A DNA stretch of 64,000 bases from Pseudoroseicyclus tamaricis (GTDB lineage: Bacteria > Pseudomonadota > Alphaproteobacteria > Rhodobacterales > Rhodobacteraceae). Made by a program: the position numbers and the translations under genes. The first letter of the stretch is position 1, and each line of letters begins with the position of its first letter. The notes under the pieces were generated by a model. The model searched no databases. It was not told the origin of the DNA and worked only from the letters and a program-made list of their open reading frames with translations. The DNA is taken from positions 1,032,001 to 1,096,000 of the forward strand of contig NZ_JAAFYS010000001.1 in assembly GCF_012070395.1 (NCBI RefSeq), given 5' to 3'. Of this stretch, positions 56,388 to 64,000 are shown piece by piece.

Positions 56388-58414
56388 CACGCCGCCTCCC
56401 GCCCGTCGGCCTCGAGCCGGCCGCGGGCGACGAGCTGGGGCACGTCGAGGATCAGCGCCACTGCCCCGTCGCCGAGGATCGTGGCGCCAGAGAAGGTCTT
56501 CACCCCCGCATGGAGCGGCGAGAGCTGCTTGATGACCGTCTGGTTGGAGCCGATGATCCGGTCGACGACGAGGCCGACGCGGCCGTCGGCGCTGGTGACG
56601 ACGATGACCTTCTGGTGCGGTCCAGGGACGCCGGAGCTCTGCAGCAGCTGGCGCAGGCGCAGGAAGGGCACGAGGCTGTCGCGGATGTCGAGGAAGGCAT
56701 TGCCGCGGGCGCCGGGCTCGGCCAGCGCCTCCGGCAGTTCGACGATCTCGTCTACCGCCGCGAGGGGGAGGACGAAGCGCTCGCCGGCGACCTCGATCAG
56801 CAGCCCGTCGATGATCGCCAGCGTCAGCGGCAGGCGGAGGGTGACCGAGGTGCCTTCGCCGGGGCGGCTGGTCACCTCGATGGCGCCGCGCAGCCCGTCG
56901 ATGGTGCGCTTGACGACATCCATGCCGACACCGCGGCCCGACAGCTCCGTCACCTCGGCGGCGGTGGAGAAGCCGGGGGCGAAGATGAGGCCGAAGAGCT
57001 CCTCGTCGGCCGGCTCGGCGCCCTCGCCGAGGAGGCCGCGCGCGGTGGCGCGGGCGCGGATCGCCTCCCGGTTCAGGCCGCGGCCGTCGTCGGAGAGGGA
57101 GATCAGCACCTCGGCCCCGGAATAGCGGGCGGAGAGGGTGATTGTGCCCGTCTCCTCCTTGCCGGCGGCGGCGCGGCCCGAGGGCTCCTCCAGCCCGTGA
57201 TCGGCGGCGTTGCGGATGATGTGCATGAGCGGCTCGGTCAGCCGCTCGACCACCGTCTTGTCCAGCTCCGTCTCCTCGCCCTCGGCGACGAAGGCGATGC
57301 GCTTGCCGAGCTTGGAGGTGAGGTCATGCACGAGGCGCCTGAAGCGGCCGGTGATGGTGGAGATCGGCGTCATGCGGATCGACATGGTGGTGTCGCGCAT
57401 GGCGGCGGTGAGGCGCTGGATATCCTCCGTCACCGCGACGAGGGAGGGATCGCCCGAGCGGGCGACGATGTCGACGAGCCGAGCCTCGGCGAGGACCAGC
57501 TCTCCCACCCTGTCCATCATGTCGTCCAACCGCTCGGCCGGCACGCGCATGTGGGCGCTGGGCTTGGCGGCCGGCGCGGCGGCCGAGGCATCCCGCGGCT
57601 CCGCCGCTGAGGGGGGCGCCGCCGGCGCGGGCCGCGGCTGCGCCGCGGCGGTGGGCCCTTCGGGCGCCGGCTCCGCCGGCGAGATGGACGTTTCGGGCGC
57701 CGGCTGCGCCGGCGGGGGCGCGCCTTCGGCGCGGGCGAGCGTCAGCTCCAGCCCCTGCTCGTGGAAGAGGAAGACATCGCGGATCGCGTCCTCGCTGACC
57801 TCCGCCGGAAGCTCCACCTCCCAGCCGAGGTGCAGCTCCGCCGCGTCGAGGAGGGGCAGGGGGGGCACGTCGCGGATGCGGGCGCGCAGGCGCGTAGCGC
57901 CGAGCTCCCGCAGTTCGGCGAGGACCAGCTCCGGCTTGCCGCCGAGCACCAGTGTGTCGGCGGGGAGCTTGAAGGTGAGCTGCCAGGGGCCGGCGCCGGC
58001 CGCCGGGGGCGGCTCGCCGAGGTCGAGCGCGAAGCCCTCCTCCGCCCCCGCCTCTTTGCCGAGGTGGCGGGCGAGATCGGCGAGGATCGCCTCGCCGCCG
58101 GGGGCTCCTTCGGCCTCCAGCAGGGCGGCGACGTGATCGCGGGCGCGCAGGGAGATGGCGACGAGCGGGGCGTCGACCTCCGCCGCGCCGGAGCGCACCG
58201 CCTCGAAGGCGCTCTCGAAATCATGCAGGAAGCCGGCGATATCCTCGCGCCCGAACATGGCGCCGGTGCCCTTGAGCGTGTGCAGGTCGCGGAAGACGCC
58301 GTCGATCAGCTCCCGATCCTCCGGCGTGGCCTGCAGGGCGAGCAGCCGCTCTTCGAGCGTCTCCACGAGGCCTTCCGTCTCGGCCCGGAAGACGGCGAGT
58401 GTCTCGGCATCCAT
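56387..58414 (-). CDS. cheA: Chemotaxis histidine kinase CheA
   Basis: The 675-residue kinase has an Hpt domain with the phosphorylated His45 (RDLHTLKGTGAMF), a Pro/Ala-rich linker, a dimerisation domain (MMDRVGELVLAEARL), the ATPase with N box HIIRNAADHGLEEP, G1 SDDGRGLN and G2 GRGVGMDVV, and a CheW-like regulatory domain ending DVPQLV. It phosphorylates CheY and CheB. An unusual middle region of about 75 residues before the linker (QLTFKLPADTLVLGGKPELV) looks like a P2-type response-regulator docking domain. The gene overlaps its neighbours on both sides. Confidence 0.95.
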   Translation of the reverse strand: MDAETLAVFRAETEGLVETLEERLLALQATPEDRELIDGVFRDLHTLKGTGAMFGREDIAGFLHDFESAFEAVRSGAAEVDAPLVAISLRARDHVAALLEAEGAPGGEAILADLARHLGKEAGAEEGFALDLGEPPPAAGAGPWQLTFKLPADTLVLGGKPELVLAELRELGATRLRARIRDVPPLPLLDAAELHLGWEVELPAEVSEDAIRDVFLFHEQGLELTLARAEGAPPPAQPAPETSISPAEPAPEGPTAAAQPRPAPAAPPSAAEPRDASAAAPAAKPSAHMRVPAERLDDMMDRVGELVLAEARLVDIVARSGDPSLVAVTEDIQRLTAAMRDTTMSIRMTPISTITGRFRRLVHDLTSKLGKRIAFVAEGEETELDKTVVERLTEPLMHIIRNAADHGLEEPSGRAAAGKEETGTITLSARYSGAEVLISLSDDGRGLNREAIRARATARGLLGEGAEPADEELFGLIFAPGFSTAAEVTELSGRGVGMDVVKRTIDGLRGAIEVTSRPGEGTSVTLRLPLTLAIIDGLLIEVAGERFVLPLAAVDEIVELPEALAEPGARGNAFLDIRDSLVPFLRLRQLLQSSGVPGPHQKVIVVTSADGRVGLVVDRIIGSNQTVIKQLSPLHAGVKTFSGATILGDGAVALILDVPQLVARGRLEADGREAA
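57629..57713. repeat. Palindromic minisatellite in the cheA linker
   Basis: GGGCGCCGGCTCCGCCGGCG at 57663 and GGGCGCCGGCTGCGCCGGCG at 57696 are copies of a 33-base unit; a related GGGCCGCGGCTGCGCCGCGG lies at 57628. Each contains GCCGGCTNCGCCGGC, the same palindrome as in the cheW tail. The protein repeats APETSISPAEPAPEG-like text in the disordered linker. Confidence 0.7.
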
Positions 58415-58782
58415 CAGGCGCTCACCAGTTTGCTCATGACGCCGAGCAGCTTTTGCTGATCGAACGGCTTGACCATCCAGCCGATGGCGCCGGCGGCGCG
58501 GGCCTCCTCCTTCACGCTGGCCTGGCTCTCGGTGGAGCAGAAGACGACCGGCACGCCCTTGTTCTGCGGGGCGGCGCGGAAGGCGCGCACGAAGGAGAGG
58601 CCGTCGAGGCGGGGCATGTTCTGATCGGTGATCACGGCGTCGGGGCGCATGGTCTTCGTCAGGTCCAGCGCGGCCTGGCCATCCTCGGCGGTGACGACGG
58701 CGTAGCCGGCGCCCTTGAGGGTGTTGGAGATCATCTGGCGGACCGACGGGGAATCGTCGACCACGAGAACGGTGCGGGTCAT
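58414..58782 (-). CDS. cheY: Chemotaxis response regulator CheY
   Basis: The 122-residue single receiver has Asp9/Asp10 in VVDDSPSV, the phosphorylated Asp53 in VITDQNMP, Thr/Ser in FCSTESQAS, and Lys in MVKPFD. It is the CheY of this operon, and would bind the flagellar switch or act as phosphate sink. It lies between cheA and the STAS protein with 1- to 4-base overlaps. Confidence 0.95.
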   Translation of the reverse strand: MTRTVLVVDDSPSVRQMISNTLKGAGYAVVTAEDGQAALDLTKTMRPDAVITDQNMPRLDGLSFVRAFRAAPQNKGVPVVFCSTESQASVKEEARAAGAIGWMVKPFDQQKLLGVMSKLVSA

Positions 58783-59066
58783 GTCAGGCTCTCCGGCTGG
58801 GGCGCAGGGGCGCCGGCGCCCAGCGGGCCGTCGGCGATGTCGTCAAGGCAGAGGGCGCGCCAGAGGCCGGTGACGGCGGGCGCGCCCATGATGTGCGGCG
58901 GCGGCGCGAAGCCGGCCTTCAGCGCAGCGACGAGGAGCTGGATGCCGGCGGCATCCACCTCCCCCGGAGCGGGCGGGTCGGCCGGCCAGGCGGCCGGATC
59001 GTCTGCAAGGGCTTGCTGGGTGCCGGTGGCGTCCGGCAAGGCGAGTGGCGCGGTTGTGGCTGTCAC
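58779..59066 (-). CDS. STAS-domain protein of the che operon
   Basis: The 95-residue product starts at GTG 59066, with GGAGG 7 bases upstream. VTATTAPLALPDATGTQQAL and GEVDAAGIQLLVAALKAG correspond to the first strand and the Asp-Ala-Ala-Gly loop of STAS domains (anti-sigma factor antagonist type). In that loop the phosphorylatable Ser is Ala or absent. The remaining part is short and Pro-rich. Such proteins stand first in che operons of alphaproteobacteria; their role there is not known. Confidence 0.72.
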   Translation of the reverse strand: MTATTAPLALPDATGTQQALADDPAAWPADPPAPGEVDAAGIQLLVAALKAGFAPPPHIMGAPAVTGLWRALCLDDIADGPLGAGAPAPQPESLT

Positions 59067-59188
59067 GAATCCCCTCCGTGCGGCTTTAACCACGCCTCTA
59101 GCGCCACGCCCCTTAAGGCGCGGTTACGTGGAGAGCGGGAAGAGGCGGGGAGGGGGCCGTCCGCCCCCGTCGGGGGAGGCGGGCGGCG

Positions 59189-59995
59189 TCAGCCGGCGGC
59201 GAGCCGGTGGCGGCCGATGGGCAGCATGAGCGGCGCGCCGGAGACCGGGTCGCGGATCACCTGGCTGTCGAGGCCGAAGACGTGGCGGATCGTCTCCACC
59301 GTCAGCACCGCCTGCGGCGGACCGGCGGCGTGCAGCTTGCCGGCGGCGAGGGCGATGAGGTGGTCGGCGTAGCGGGCGGCGAGGTTGAGATCGTGCAGCA
59401 CCATGACGATGGTGGTCCCGCGCGAGGCGTTAAGATCCACCAGCAGGTCCAGCACCTCCACCTGGTGGGCGACGTCGAGGAAGGTCGTGGGCTCGTCGAG
59501 GAGCAGCAGGTCCGTCTCCTGCGCGAGGGCCATGGCGATCCACACCCGCTGACGCTGCCCGCCGGAGAGCTCGTCGACGGCGCGCTCGGCGAGGTCGAGC
59601 GTCTTCGTCGCCTCCATGGCAGCGGCGACGGCGGTATCGTCCGCCCGGCTCCAGCGGGTGAAGGTGCCGTGGTGGGGGTGGCGGCCGCGCCCGATGAGGT
59701 CGGCCACGGTGATCCCCTCCGGCGCGATGGGCGCCTGCGGCAGAAGGCCGAGGGTGCGGGCCAGCGCCTTCGCCGGCATCCGGTGCACGGCCTTGCCGTC
59801 GAGCACCACCTGCCCCTCGCGGGGCGAGAGCAGGCGTGACATGGCGCGCAGGAGTGTGGACTTGCCGCAGGCATTGGCGCCGACGATGGCTGTGATCTTG
59901 CCCGGCGGCACGGCGAGGTCGACGCCCTCCAGCACCGCGCGCTCCGCGTAGCCGGCCACCAGCGCCTCGGCCGCGAGGCTGTGCGAGGTGGTCAC
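59189..59995 (-). CDS. Siderophore ABC transporter ATPase (FecE/FepC type)
   Basis: The 268-residue ATPase has Walker A GANACGKST (39-47), Q-loop LLPQAPIAPEG, signature ELSGGQRQRVWIAMA, Walker B LLLLDEPTTFLD and switch His VLHDLN. The TTFLDVAHQ segment is typical of iron-siderophore ATPases. Walker A has Ala and Cys where most have Gly and Cys or Ser (GPNGCGKST). The GTG start at 59995 overlaps the permease stop (GTGA). It ends the iron operon; the 122 bases to the che operon show GC-rich inverted repeats. Confidence 0.92.
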   Translation of the reverse strand: MTTSHSLAAEALVAGYAERAVLEGVDLAVPPGKITAIVGANACGKSTLLRAMSRLLSPREGQVVLDGKAVHRMPAKALARTLGLLPQAPIAPEGITVADLIGRGRHPHHGTFTRWSRADDTAVAAAMEATKTLDLAERAVDELSGGQRQRVWIAMALAQETDLLLLDEPTTFLDVAHQVEVLDLLVDLNASRGTTIVMVLHDLNLAARYADHLIALAAGKLHAAGPPQAVLTVETIRHVFGLDSQVIRDPVSGAPLMLPIGRHRLAAG

Positions 59996-61044
59996 GAGGC
60001 GCCCCCGCCGCTGTTGCTGCGCGCGATCAGCCAGACGAGGTAGGGTGCCCCCAGCGCCCCCGTCACCACGCCCACCGGGTAGCGGGACGGCAGGGCGAAC
60101 TGGCCGACGTAATCGGCCAGCAGCACCAGCACCGCCCCGGTCAGCGCGGCGGGGATCAGCAGCGAGCGGCCGGGGCCGGTGATGCGCGCGGCGATGGGGC
60201 CGGAGAGGAAGGCGACGAAGGCGATGGGCCCGGCGGCGGCGGTGGCGAAGGCGATCATGCCGACGGCGGTAACGAGGACGGTGATCCGTGTCCATGCGAC
60301 GCGCACGCCGAGGGCGGCGGCGGCGTCGTCGCCGAGCCGCAGCGTCTCCAGATCCCGCGCGCGGGTCAGCAGCACGCCGCCGAAGAGGACGAGCGCCAGC
60401 GCCGCCGGCAGGATCTCCCCCCAGGTGGCGCCGTTGACGGAGCCGGCGAGCCAGCGCATCGCCTCGGCATGGCTCCAGGAGCTCGCCTTCTGAAGGGCAT
60501 AGGCGATGACGCTCTCCAGCATCGAGGCCATGCCGATGCCGATGAGGATCAGCCGCGCCCCGGCGCCGCCGCCCTTGAAGGACAGCCCGTAGATCAGCAG
60601 CGCCACGCCGAGTCCCGCCGCGATGGCGAAGGTGGAGACCGCGCCGCCGGAGAGGCCGAAGAAGACGATGCCGATCACGGCCGCGGCGCTGGCGCCGAAG
60701 GAGATGCCGATGATGTCGGGCGAGGCCAGCGGGTTGCGCAGCATCGTCTGGAAGGCCGCGCCCCCCATCCCGAAGCTGAGCCCGGCGACGACGGAGAGCG
60801 TCGCGCGAGGCAGCCGCAGCGTGCCGACGGTGAAGGAGGCGACGGGCACGTCCTGCCCCAGCATCACCCGCAGCACGTCGCCCGGAGGGATGAAGCTCTG
60901 CCCCAGCATCAGCGTCAGCGCGAAGAGGCCGAGGAGGAGGGCGCCCAGCCCCCACGCCACTGTCCGCCGCCGCCCGTCGCGGCGCCGGCGGCCGAGCGCC
61001 ACCCAGTCGGCGGTGGTGCCGGTGAGGGAGGGGGCGGCCGTCAC
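59992..61044 (-). CDS. Siderophore ABC transporter permease (FecD/FepG type)
   Basis: The 350-residue protein has about ten hydrophobic helices of the BtuC/FecCD family. It carries the family motifs RLPRATLSVVAGLSFGMGGA, NPLASPDIIGIS, GSVNGATWGEI and GPIAFVAFLSGPIAARITG. GTG 61044 overlaps the preceding gene's TGA. It pairs with the permease at 61041 to form the channel. Confidence 0.92.
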   Translation of the reverse strand: MTAAPSLTGTTADWVALGRRRRDGRRRTVAWGLGALLLGLFALTLMLGQSFIPPGDVLRVMLGQDVPVASFTVGTLRLPRATLSVVAGLSFGMGGAAFQTMLRNPLASPDIIGISFGASAAAVIGIVFFGLSGGAVSTFAIAAGLGVALLIYGLSFKGGGAGARLILIGIGMASMLESVIAYALQKASSWSHAEAMRWLAGSVNGATWGEILPAALALVLFGGVLLTRARDLETLRLGDDAAAALGVRVAWTRITVLVTAVGMIAFATAAAGPIAFVAFLSGPIAARITGPGRSLLIPAALTGAVLVLLADYVGQFALPSRYPVGVVTGALGAPYLVWLIARSNSGGGAS

Positions 61045-62072
61045 AGCGCGCGGATCCTCTGGCGGCGGACGATCCAGATGAAGATCGGCGCGCCGAGGAA
61101 GGCGGTAATGATGCCGACATCCATCTCGCTCGGCCGGGCGACGACGCGGCCCAGCACGTCGGCGGCGATCAGGAGGCCGGCGCCGACGAGGGCGGAGAAG
61201 GGAAGGAGCCACCGGTGGTCGATCCCCACGAGAAGCCGGCAGAGATGCGGCACGGCCAGCCCGACGAAGCCGATGGGCCCGCAGATGGCCGTGGTCGCCC
61301 CGCAGAGCAGCACCGCGCCGGCGGCAGAGGTGGCGCGGGCGAGGGCGACCCGCTCGCCGAGGCCGGCGGCCAGCTCATCGCCGAGGGCGAGGGAATTGAG
61401 GCGCTTGGCCGAGAGCAGGGAGAGGACGAAGCCGGCGAAGAGCACGGGCAGCACCTCGGTGATGCCGGCGAAGCTCGCCCCGCCGACGCCGCCGATCTGC
61501 CAGGAGCGCACGCCCCCGGCGATGTCGTTGCGCGGCAGCACGACGCCCGTGATGAAGGAGGAGAAGGCGACGGAGGTCGCCACACCCGAGAGCGCCAGCT
61601 TCAGGGGTGTCGCCCCGCCCGGCCCGACGGAGGCGATGGCGTAGACGAAGGCGACGGTCAGCGCCGCGCCGGCGACGGCCACCCAGATATAGGCGGTGAA
61701 GCTCACCATCCCGAACCAGGCGATGCCCAGCACCACCGCCAGCGCCGCGCCCATGTTGACGCCGAGGATGCCCGGGTCCGCCAGCGGGTTGCGCGTGACG
61801 CCTTGCATGACGGCGCCGGAGAGGCCGAGCGCCGCTCCGGCCAGCGCCGCGAGGAGGGTGCGGGGCACGCGCTTGGCGACGGCGGCCTCGCCGATCGTGT
61901 CCGTCGCGCCGCCGAGCCCGGCCCAGATCTCCTGCCAGCCCACGGCGCGCGTGCCGATGGAGACGGAGAGGGCGCAGAGCACGGCAAGGCCCGCGAGCAC
62001 GGCGATCAGCCAGAGCCCCCGGGCCTCGAGTGAGCGCCGCCGCGGCGGCGCCCCTATGGTGGCGCTTCTCAA
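61041..62072 (-). CDS. Siderophore ABC transporter permease (FecC/FepD type)
   Basis: The 343-residue BtuC/FecCD-family permease has RVPRTLLAALAGAALGLSGA, NPLADPGILGVN, GPIGFVGLAVPHLCRLLVG and about nine or ten helices. No ATG or GTG fits the N-terminus; TTG at 62072 is preceded by GGGGGAG with a 4-base gap and overlaps the region just after the binding-protein stop, so it is taken as start. It is the second gene of the iron operon. Confidence 0.9.
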   Translation of the reverse strand: MRSATIGAPPRRRSLEARGLWLIAVLAGLAVLCALSVSIGTRAVGWQEIWAGLGGATDTIGEAAVAKRVPRTLLAALAGAALGLSGAVMQGVTRNPLADPGILGVNMGAALAVVLGIAWFGMVSFTAYIWVAVAGAALTVAFVYAIASVGPGGATPLKLALSGVATSVAFSSFITGVVLPRNDIAGGVRSWQIGGVGGASFAGITEVLPVLFAGFVLSLLSAKRLNSLALGDELAAGLGERVALARATSAAGAVLLCGATTAICGPIGFVGLAVPHLCRLLVGIDHRWLLPFSALVGAGLLIAADVLGRVVARPSEMDVGIITAFLGAPIFIWIVRRQRIRAL

Positions 62073-62073
62073 G

Positions 62074-63057
62074 CTACTCCCCCTGGCGGGCCGCCTCGGC
62101 GAGGAGTGCGACATAATCCTCCAGCACCCAAGAGATCGCCAGCGGCGTCGGGTTGGCGGCGGTGCCCAAGGGATCGTTGGAGAGGGTGACGACCGCGCCA
62201 TTGGCGACGGCCGGCATCTTGGAGGTCAGGGGATCGGCGTTCAGCGCGTCGATCAGCTCCTGCCCGCCATAGGTGACGACGATCTCGACATCGTCGAAGG
62301 CGTCGATCTGCTCGGCGGAGATGGAGCCGGAATAGGCGCCGTCCTCCGAGGCGTCGATGACGCTCTGGGGCATGGCGAGGCCCAGATCCTCGAAGAACTG
62401 CACGCGCGTGTCATTGTCGGAGTAGAAGTTGATGATCGACAGGTCGGTCGTGTCGAGGTGGGTGATGAACATCACCTCCTTGCCGTCCAGCTCTGGGTAC
62501 TGCCCCACCGTCTCGTCGATCTCGCCCTCGATCTCGGCGATCAGCGCCTCGCCTTCCTCGGCCATGCCCATGCCGGCGGCATTGATGCGGATCGACTCGC
62601 GCCAGTTCGTCGCCCAGGGCGCGTCAGGGTAGGCGACGGTGGGGGCGATCTGGCTGAGGGTGTCGTAATCCTCCTGGGAGAGGCCCGAGTAGCCGGCGAG
62701 GATCACGTCGGGGTTGGTGGCGGCCACCGCCTCGAAGTCGATCCCGTCGCCCTCGTCGAAGAGCACCGGCACTTCGGCGCCCATCTCCTCCAGCGCCTCG
62801 GAGACCCAGGGCAGCAGGCCGTCGCCGTCATCGTCGCCAAAGTTGGCGGCGGCGAAGCCCACCGGCACGAGGCCGAGCGCCAGCGGCACCTCGTGGTTCG
62901 CCCATTGCACGGTCGCGACGCGCTGCGGCTTCTCCTCCAGCACGGTGGAGCCGAGCGCATGCTCGATGGTGACCGGGTAATCGCCGGCCTCCTGCGCGAG
63001 GGCGGAACCGGCGGGCAGGGCGGCCAGAAGGGCGGCCAGCCGAAGCGGGTGGGACAT
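62074..63057 (-). CDS. Iron-siderophore ABC transporter binding protein
   Basis: The 327-residue periplasmic protein belongs to the FecB/FhuD (TroA-type) group. Signal peptide 1-21 is cleaved after SALA. The paired lobes have RVATVQWANHEVPLALGLVP, NPDVILAGYSGLSQED and the C-terminal half with ISAEQIDAFDDVEIVVTYGG, joined by a long helix. Fe3+-siderophore specificity cannot be read out. The mature domain is rich in acidic residues. It is the first gene of the operon, preceded by a candidate promoter at 63088. Confidence 0.92.
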   Translation of the reverse strand: MSHPLRLAALLAALPAGSALAQEAGDYPVTIEHALGSTVLEEKPQRVATVQWANHEVPLALGLVPVGFAAANFGDDDGDGLLPWVSEALEEMGAEVPVLFDEGDGIDFEAVAATNPDVILAGYSGLSQEDYDTLSQIAPTVAYPDAPWATNWRESIRINAAGMGMAEEGEALIAEIEGEIDETVGQYPELDGKEVMFITHLDTTDLSIINFYSDNDTRVQFFEDLGLAMPQSVIDASEDGAYSGSISAEQIDAFDDVEIVVTYGGQELIDALNADPLTSKMPAVANGAVVTLSNDPLGTAANPTPLAISWVLEDYVALLAEAARQGE

Positions 63058-63087
63058 CAGGTATCTCCTACTAAAAGGGTCGGAAAC

Positions 63088-63116
63088 CTAAGACCAAGCC
63101 CCGCGGCGGTTGTCAA
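63088..63116 (-). promoter_or_regulatory. Candidate sigma-70 promoter of the siderophore operon
   Basis: On the minus strand TTGACA (63116-63111) is followed after 17 bases by TCTTAG (63093-63088). The -35 is a perfect match, the -10 weak. It gives a leader of about 20 bases before ATG 63057. No clear Fur, RirA or Irr box was recognised. Confidence 0.45.
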
Positions 63117-63276
63117 CGGCCCAAGCAAGCGCCTTCCGCCGGGTCGGGCGGGCGGCGCCTGTTTTTCGCGTGGCGCCAAACATGGGTGGAACCTGCCGCC
63201 CTTCCCATGACTTAGTTGTGAAAGCGGCCGGGGTTCGCCGGGCCGCTCGACAGGGACGGGATGGAGAATCATTGCG

Positions 63277-64000
63277 ATGCAGGCCAAGCCAAGCCGCGAT
63301 AAATCCAAGGAAAACCTCCAAGACCTCGCCGCCAGCCGGCTCGCCATCGAAGCCATATCTCCGCAGATCGACAGCGGCCGCTTCGCCGCCAAGGCGGTTG
63401 CGGGCTGGCCAGTGACGATCGAGGCGGACGTGATGTCTGACGGGCACGAGGTGATTGCCGCCGCAGTGCTCACCGGCGCGGGTGAGGCCGTGCCGATGGT
63501 GAAGGGCGTCAACGACCGATGGTCGGCCGACGTGACCTTCCCGGACGTCGGGCCCGCGACCTTCCAGATCCTCGCGTGGCGCGACCTCTGGGGCACTTGG
63601 GCGCGCGACACGCGCAAGAAGATCGCCGCGGGGCAGGACGTCTCCGTCGAGCTTCAGGAAGCGGGCCAGCTGATCGACCGCGTTAAATCCGCCGGGCCCG
63701 AGATGGCCGGCCTCGCCCGTGCCGCGAAGGCGGGCGACACCGGCACGCTCCTCTCCGAGGAGACGGATGCCGTCATGGCCGCCGCCGGCCCCCGCGCCAA
63801 CGTCACCGAGAGCGCCCGTTTGCCCGTTTGGGTGGACCGGGAGCGCGCCGCCTTCTCCGCCTGGTACGAGCTTTTCCCCCGCTCCACCGGGGCGGCGGGC
63901 CAGCACGGCACCTTGCGCGACGTCATTGGCCGGCTGCCTTACGTGAAGGACCTCGGCTTCGACGTCCTCTATTTCCCGCCGATCCATCCGATCGGGACGA
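63277..64000 (+). CDS. glgE: Alpha-1,4-glucan:maltose-1-phosphate maltosyltransferase, N-terminal part
   Basis: The frame from ATG 63277 runs off the right edge after 241 codons. It shows the N-domain of GlgE: AISPQIDSGRFAAKAVAGWP, VTIEADVMSDGHEVIAA, DVTFPDVGPATFQILAWRD, then the start of the GH13 barrel with FSAWYELFPRS and DVLYFPPIHPIG. The enzyme extends alpha-glucan using maltose-1-phosphate in the trehalose-glycogen route. The catalytic residues lie beyond the window. It is divergent from the siderophore operon and unrelated to it. Confidence 0.92.
   Translation, partial: MQAKPSRDKSKENLQDLAASRLAIEAISPQIDSGRFAAKAVAGWPVTIEADVMSDGHEVIAAAVLTGAGEAVPMVKGVNDRWSADVTFPDVGPATFQILAWRDLWGTWARDTRKKIAAGQDVSVELQEAGQLIDRVKSAGPEMAGLARAAKAGDTGTLLSEETDAVMAAAGPRANVTESARLPVWVDRERAAFSAWYELFPRSTGAAGQHGTLRDVIGRLPYVKDLGFDVLYFPPIHPIGT

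Noticed and set aside
63058-63120. Fur, RirA or Irr box before the siderophore binding protein
   Set aside because: The leader has a good -35 element but no clear match to a known iron box; only the promoter is listed, at low confidence.

Overview
The window is high-GC DNA, dense with overlapping operons, and its gene content is that of an alphaproteobacterium, most probably a member of the Rhodobacterales. Three things point there: a GC-rich extragenic palindromic repeat ending in a GTATTT(..)GGCCAGATGAA-like tail recurs between (and once inside) genes; the catabolic clusters built on ABC transporters with LacI/IclR/TetR regulators are of the kind common in that order; and the aceA/XRE-IrrE-like pair, the caa3-type oxidase cluster and the che operon fit as well. 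The genus cannot be told from the sequence.

Layout. 1-9000: an ABC sugar-type transporter (minus strand, running off the left edge) divergent from a TetR regulator, with a 24-bp near-palindrome between them; then a catabolic block of SMP-30 lactonase, M14-type deacylase and SDR (minus), an IclR regulator, and a threonine-synthase-like enzyme plus a class III aminotransferase (plus). Four 17-bp IclR-like sites sit in the promoters of this block. 9000-16800: a nickel/cobalt region. An ECF importer nikK-nikL-nikM-nikL-nikQ-nikO is followed upstream by an RcnR-type sensor with the full His3/Cys35/His60/His64 ligand set, and by a divergent, very histidine-rich P1B-type ATPase with a duplicated N-terminal membrane module and a GAC in place of the usual CPC/SPC metal motif. 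G-tract sites flanked by short inverted repeats lie in both intergenic regions.

17400-32060: a large catabolic island which appears to be one LacI regulon. It holds a tandem SnoaL-like protein, a complete ABC transporter, the LacI regulator, a small AtzG-like subunit coupled to an amidase, two divergent histidinol-dehydrogenase-like enzymes, an SDR, a bicupin, an alpha/beta hydrolase and a RraA-like protein. Four near-identical 16-bp operators around TTGCAAACGTATGCAA precede the four transcription units. The substrate is unknown; this is the best candidate for an undescribed pathway.

32060-38660: a caa3-type terminal oxidase operon (coxB with fused cytochrome c, coxA-coxC fusion, small membrane protein, ctaG, tri-haem cytochrome c) with exoD at its end. 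38800-42900: a gallate/protocatechuate-type lower pathway (galB, doxX-like, type I extradiol dioxygenase, galC/ligK aldolase, galD). 42900-46400: a single-domain response regulator, a relic of a cation:proton antiporter, a membrane-tailed SDR and an HI0933-type flavoprotein. 46470-49920: isocitrate lyase with a divergent short-chain-fatty-acid-type regulator. 49920-59070: a nine-gene chemotaxis operon (STAS-cheY-cheA-cheW-mcp-cheW-cheR-cheB-MCP-like), ending in an unusual soluble MCP-like protein. 59190-63060: a siderophore ABC importer. 63277 to the right edge: the start of glgE.

No rRNA, tRNA, CRISPR array, transposase or phage gene was recognised.
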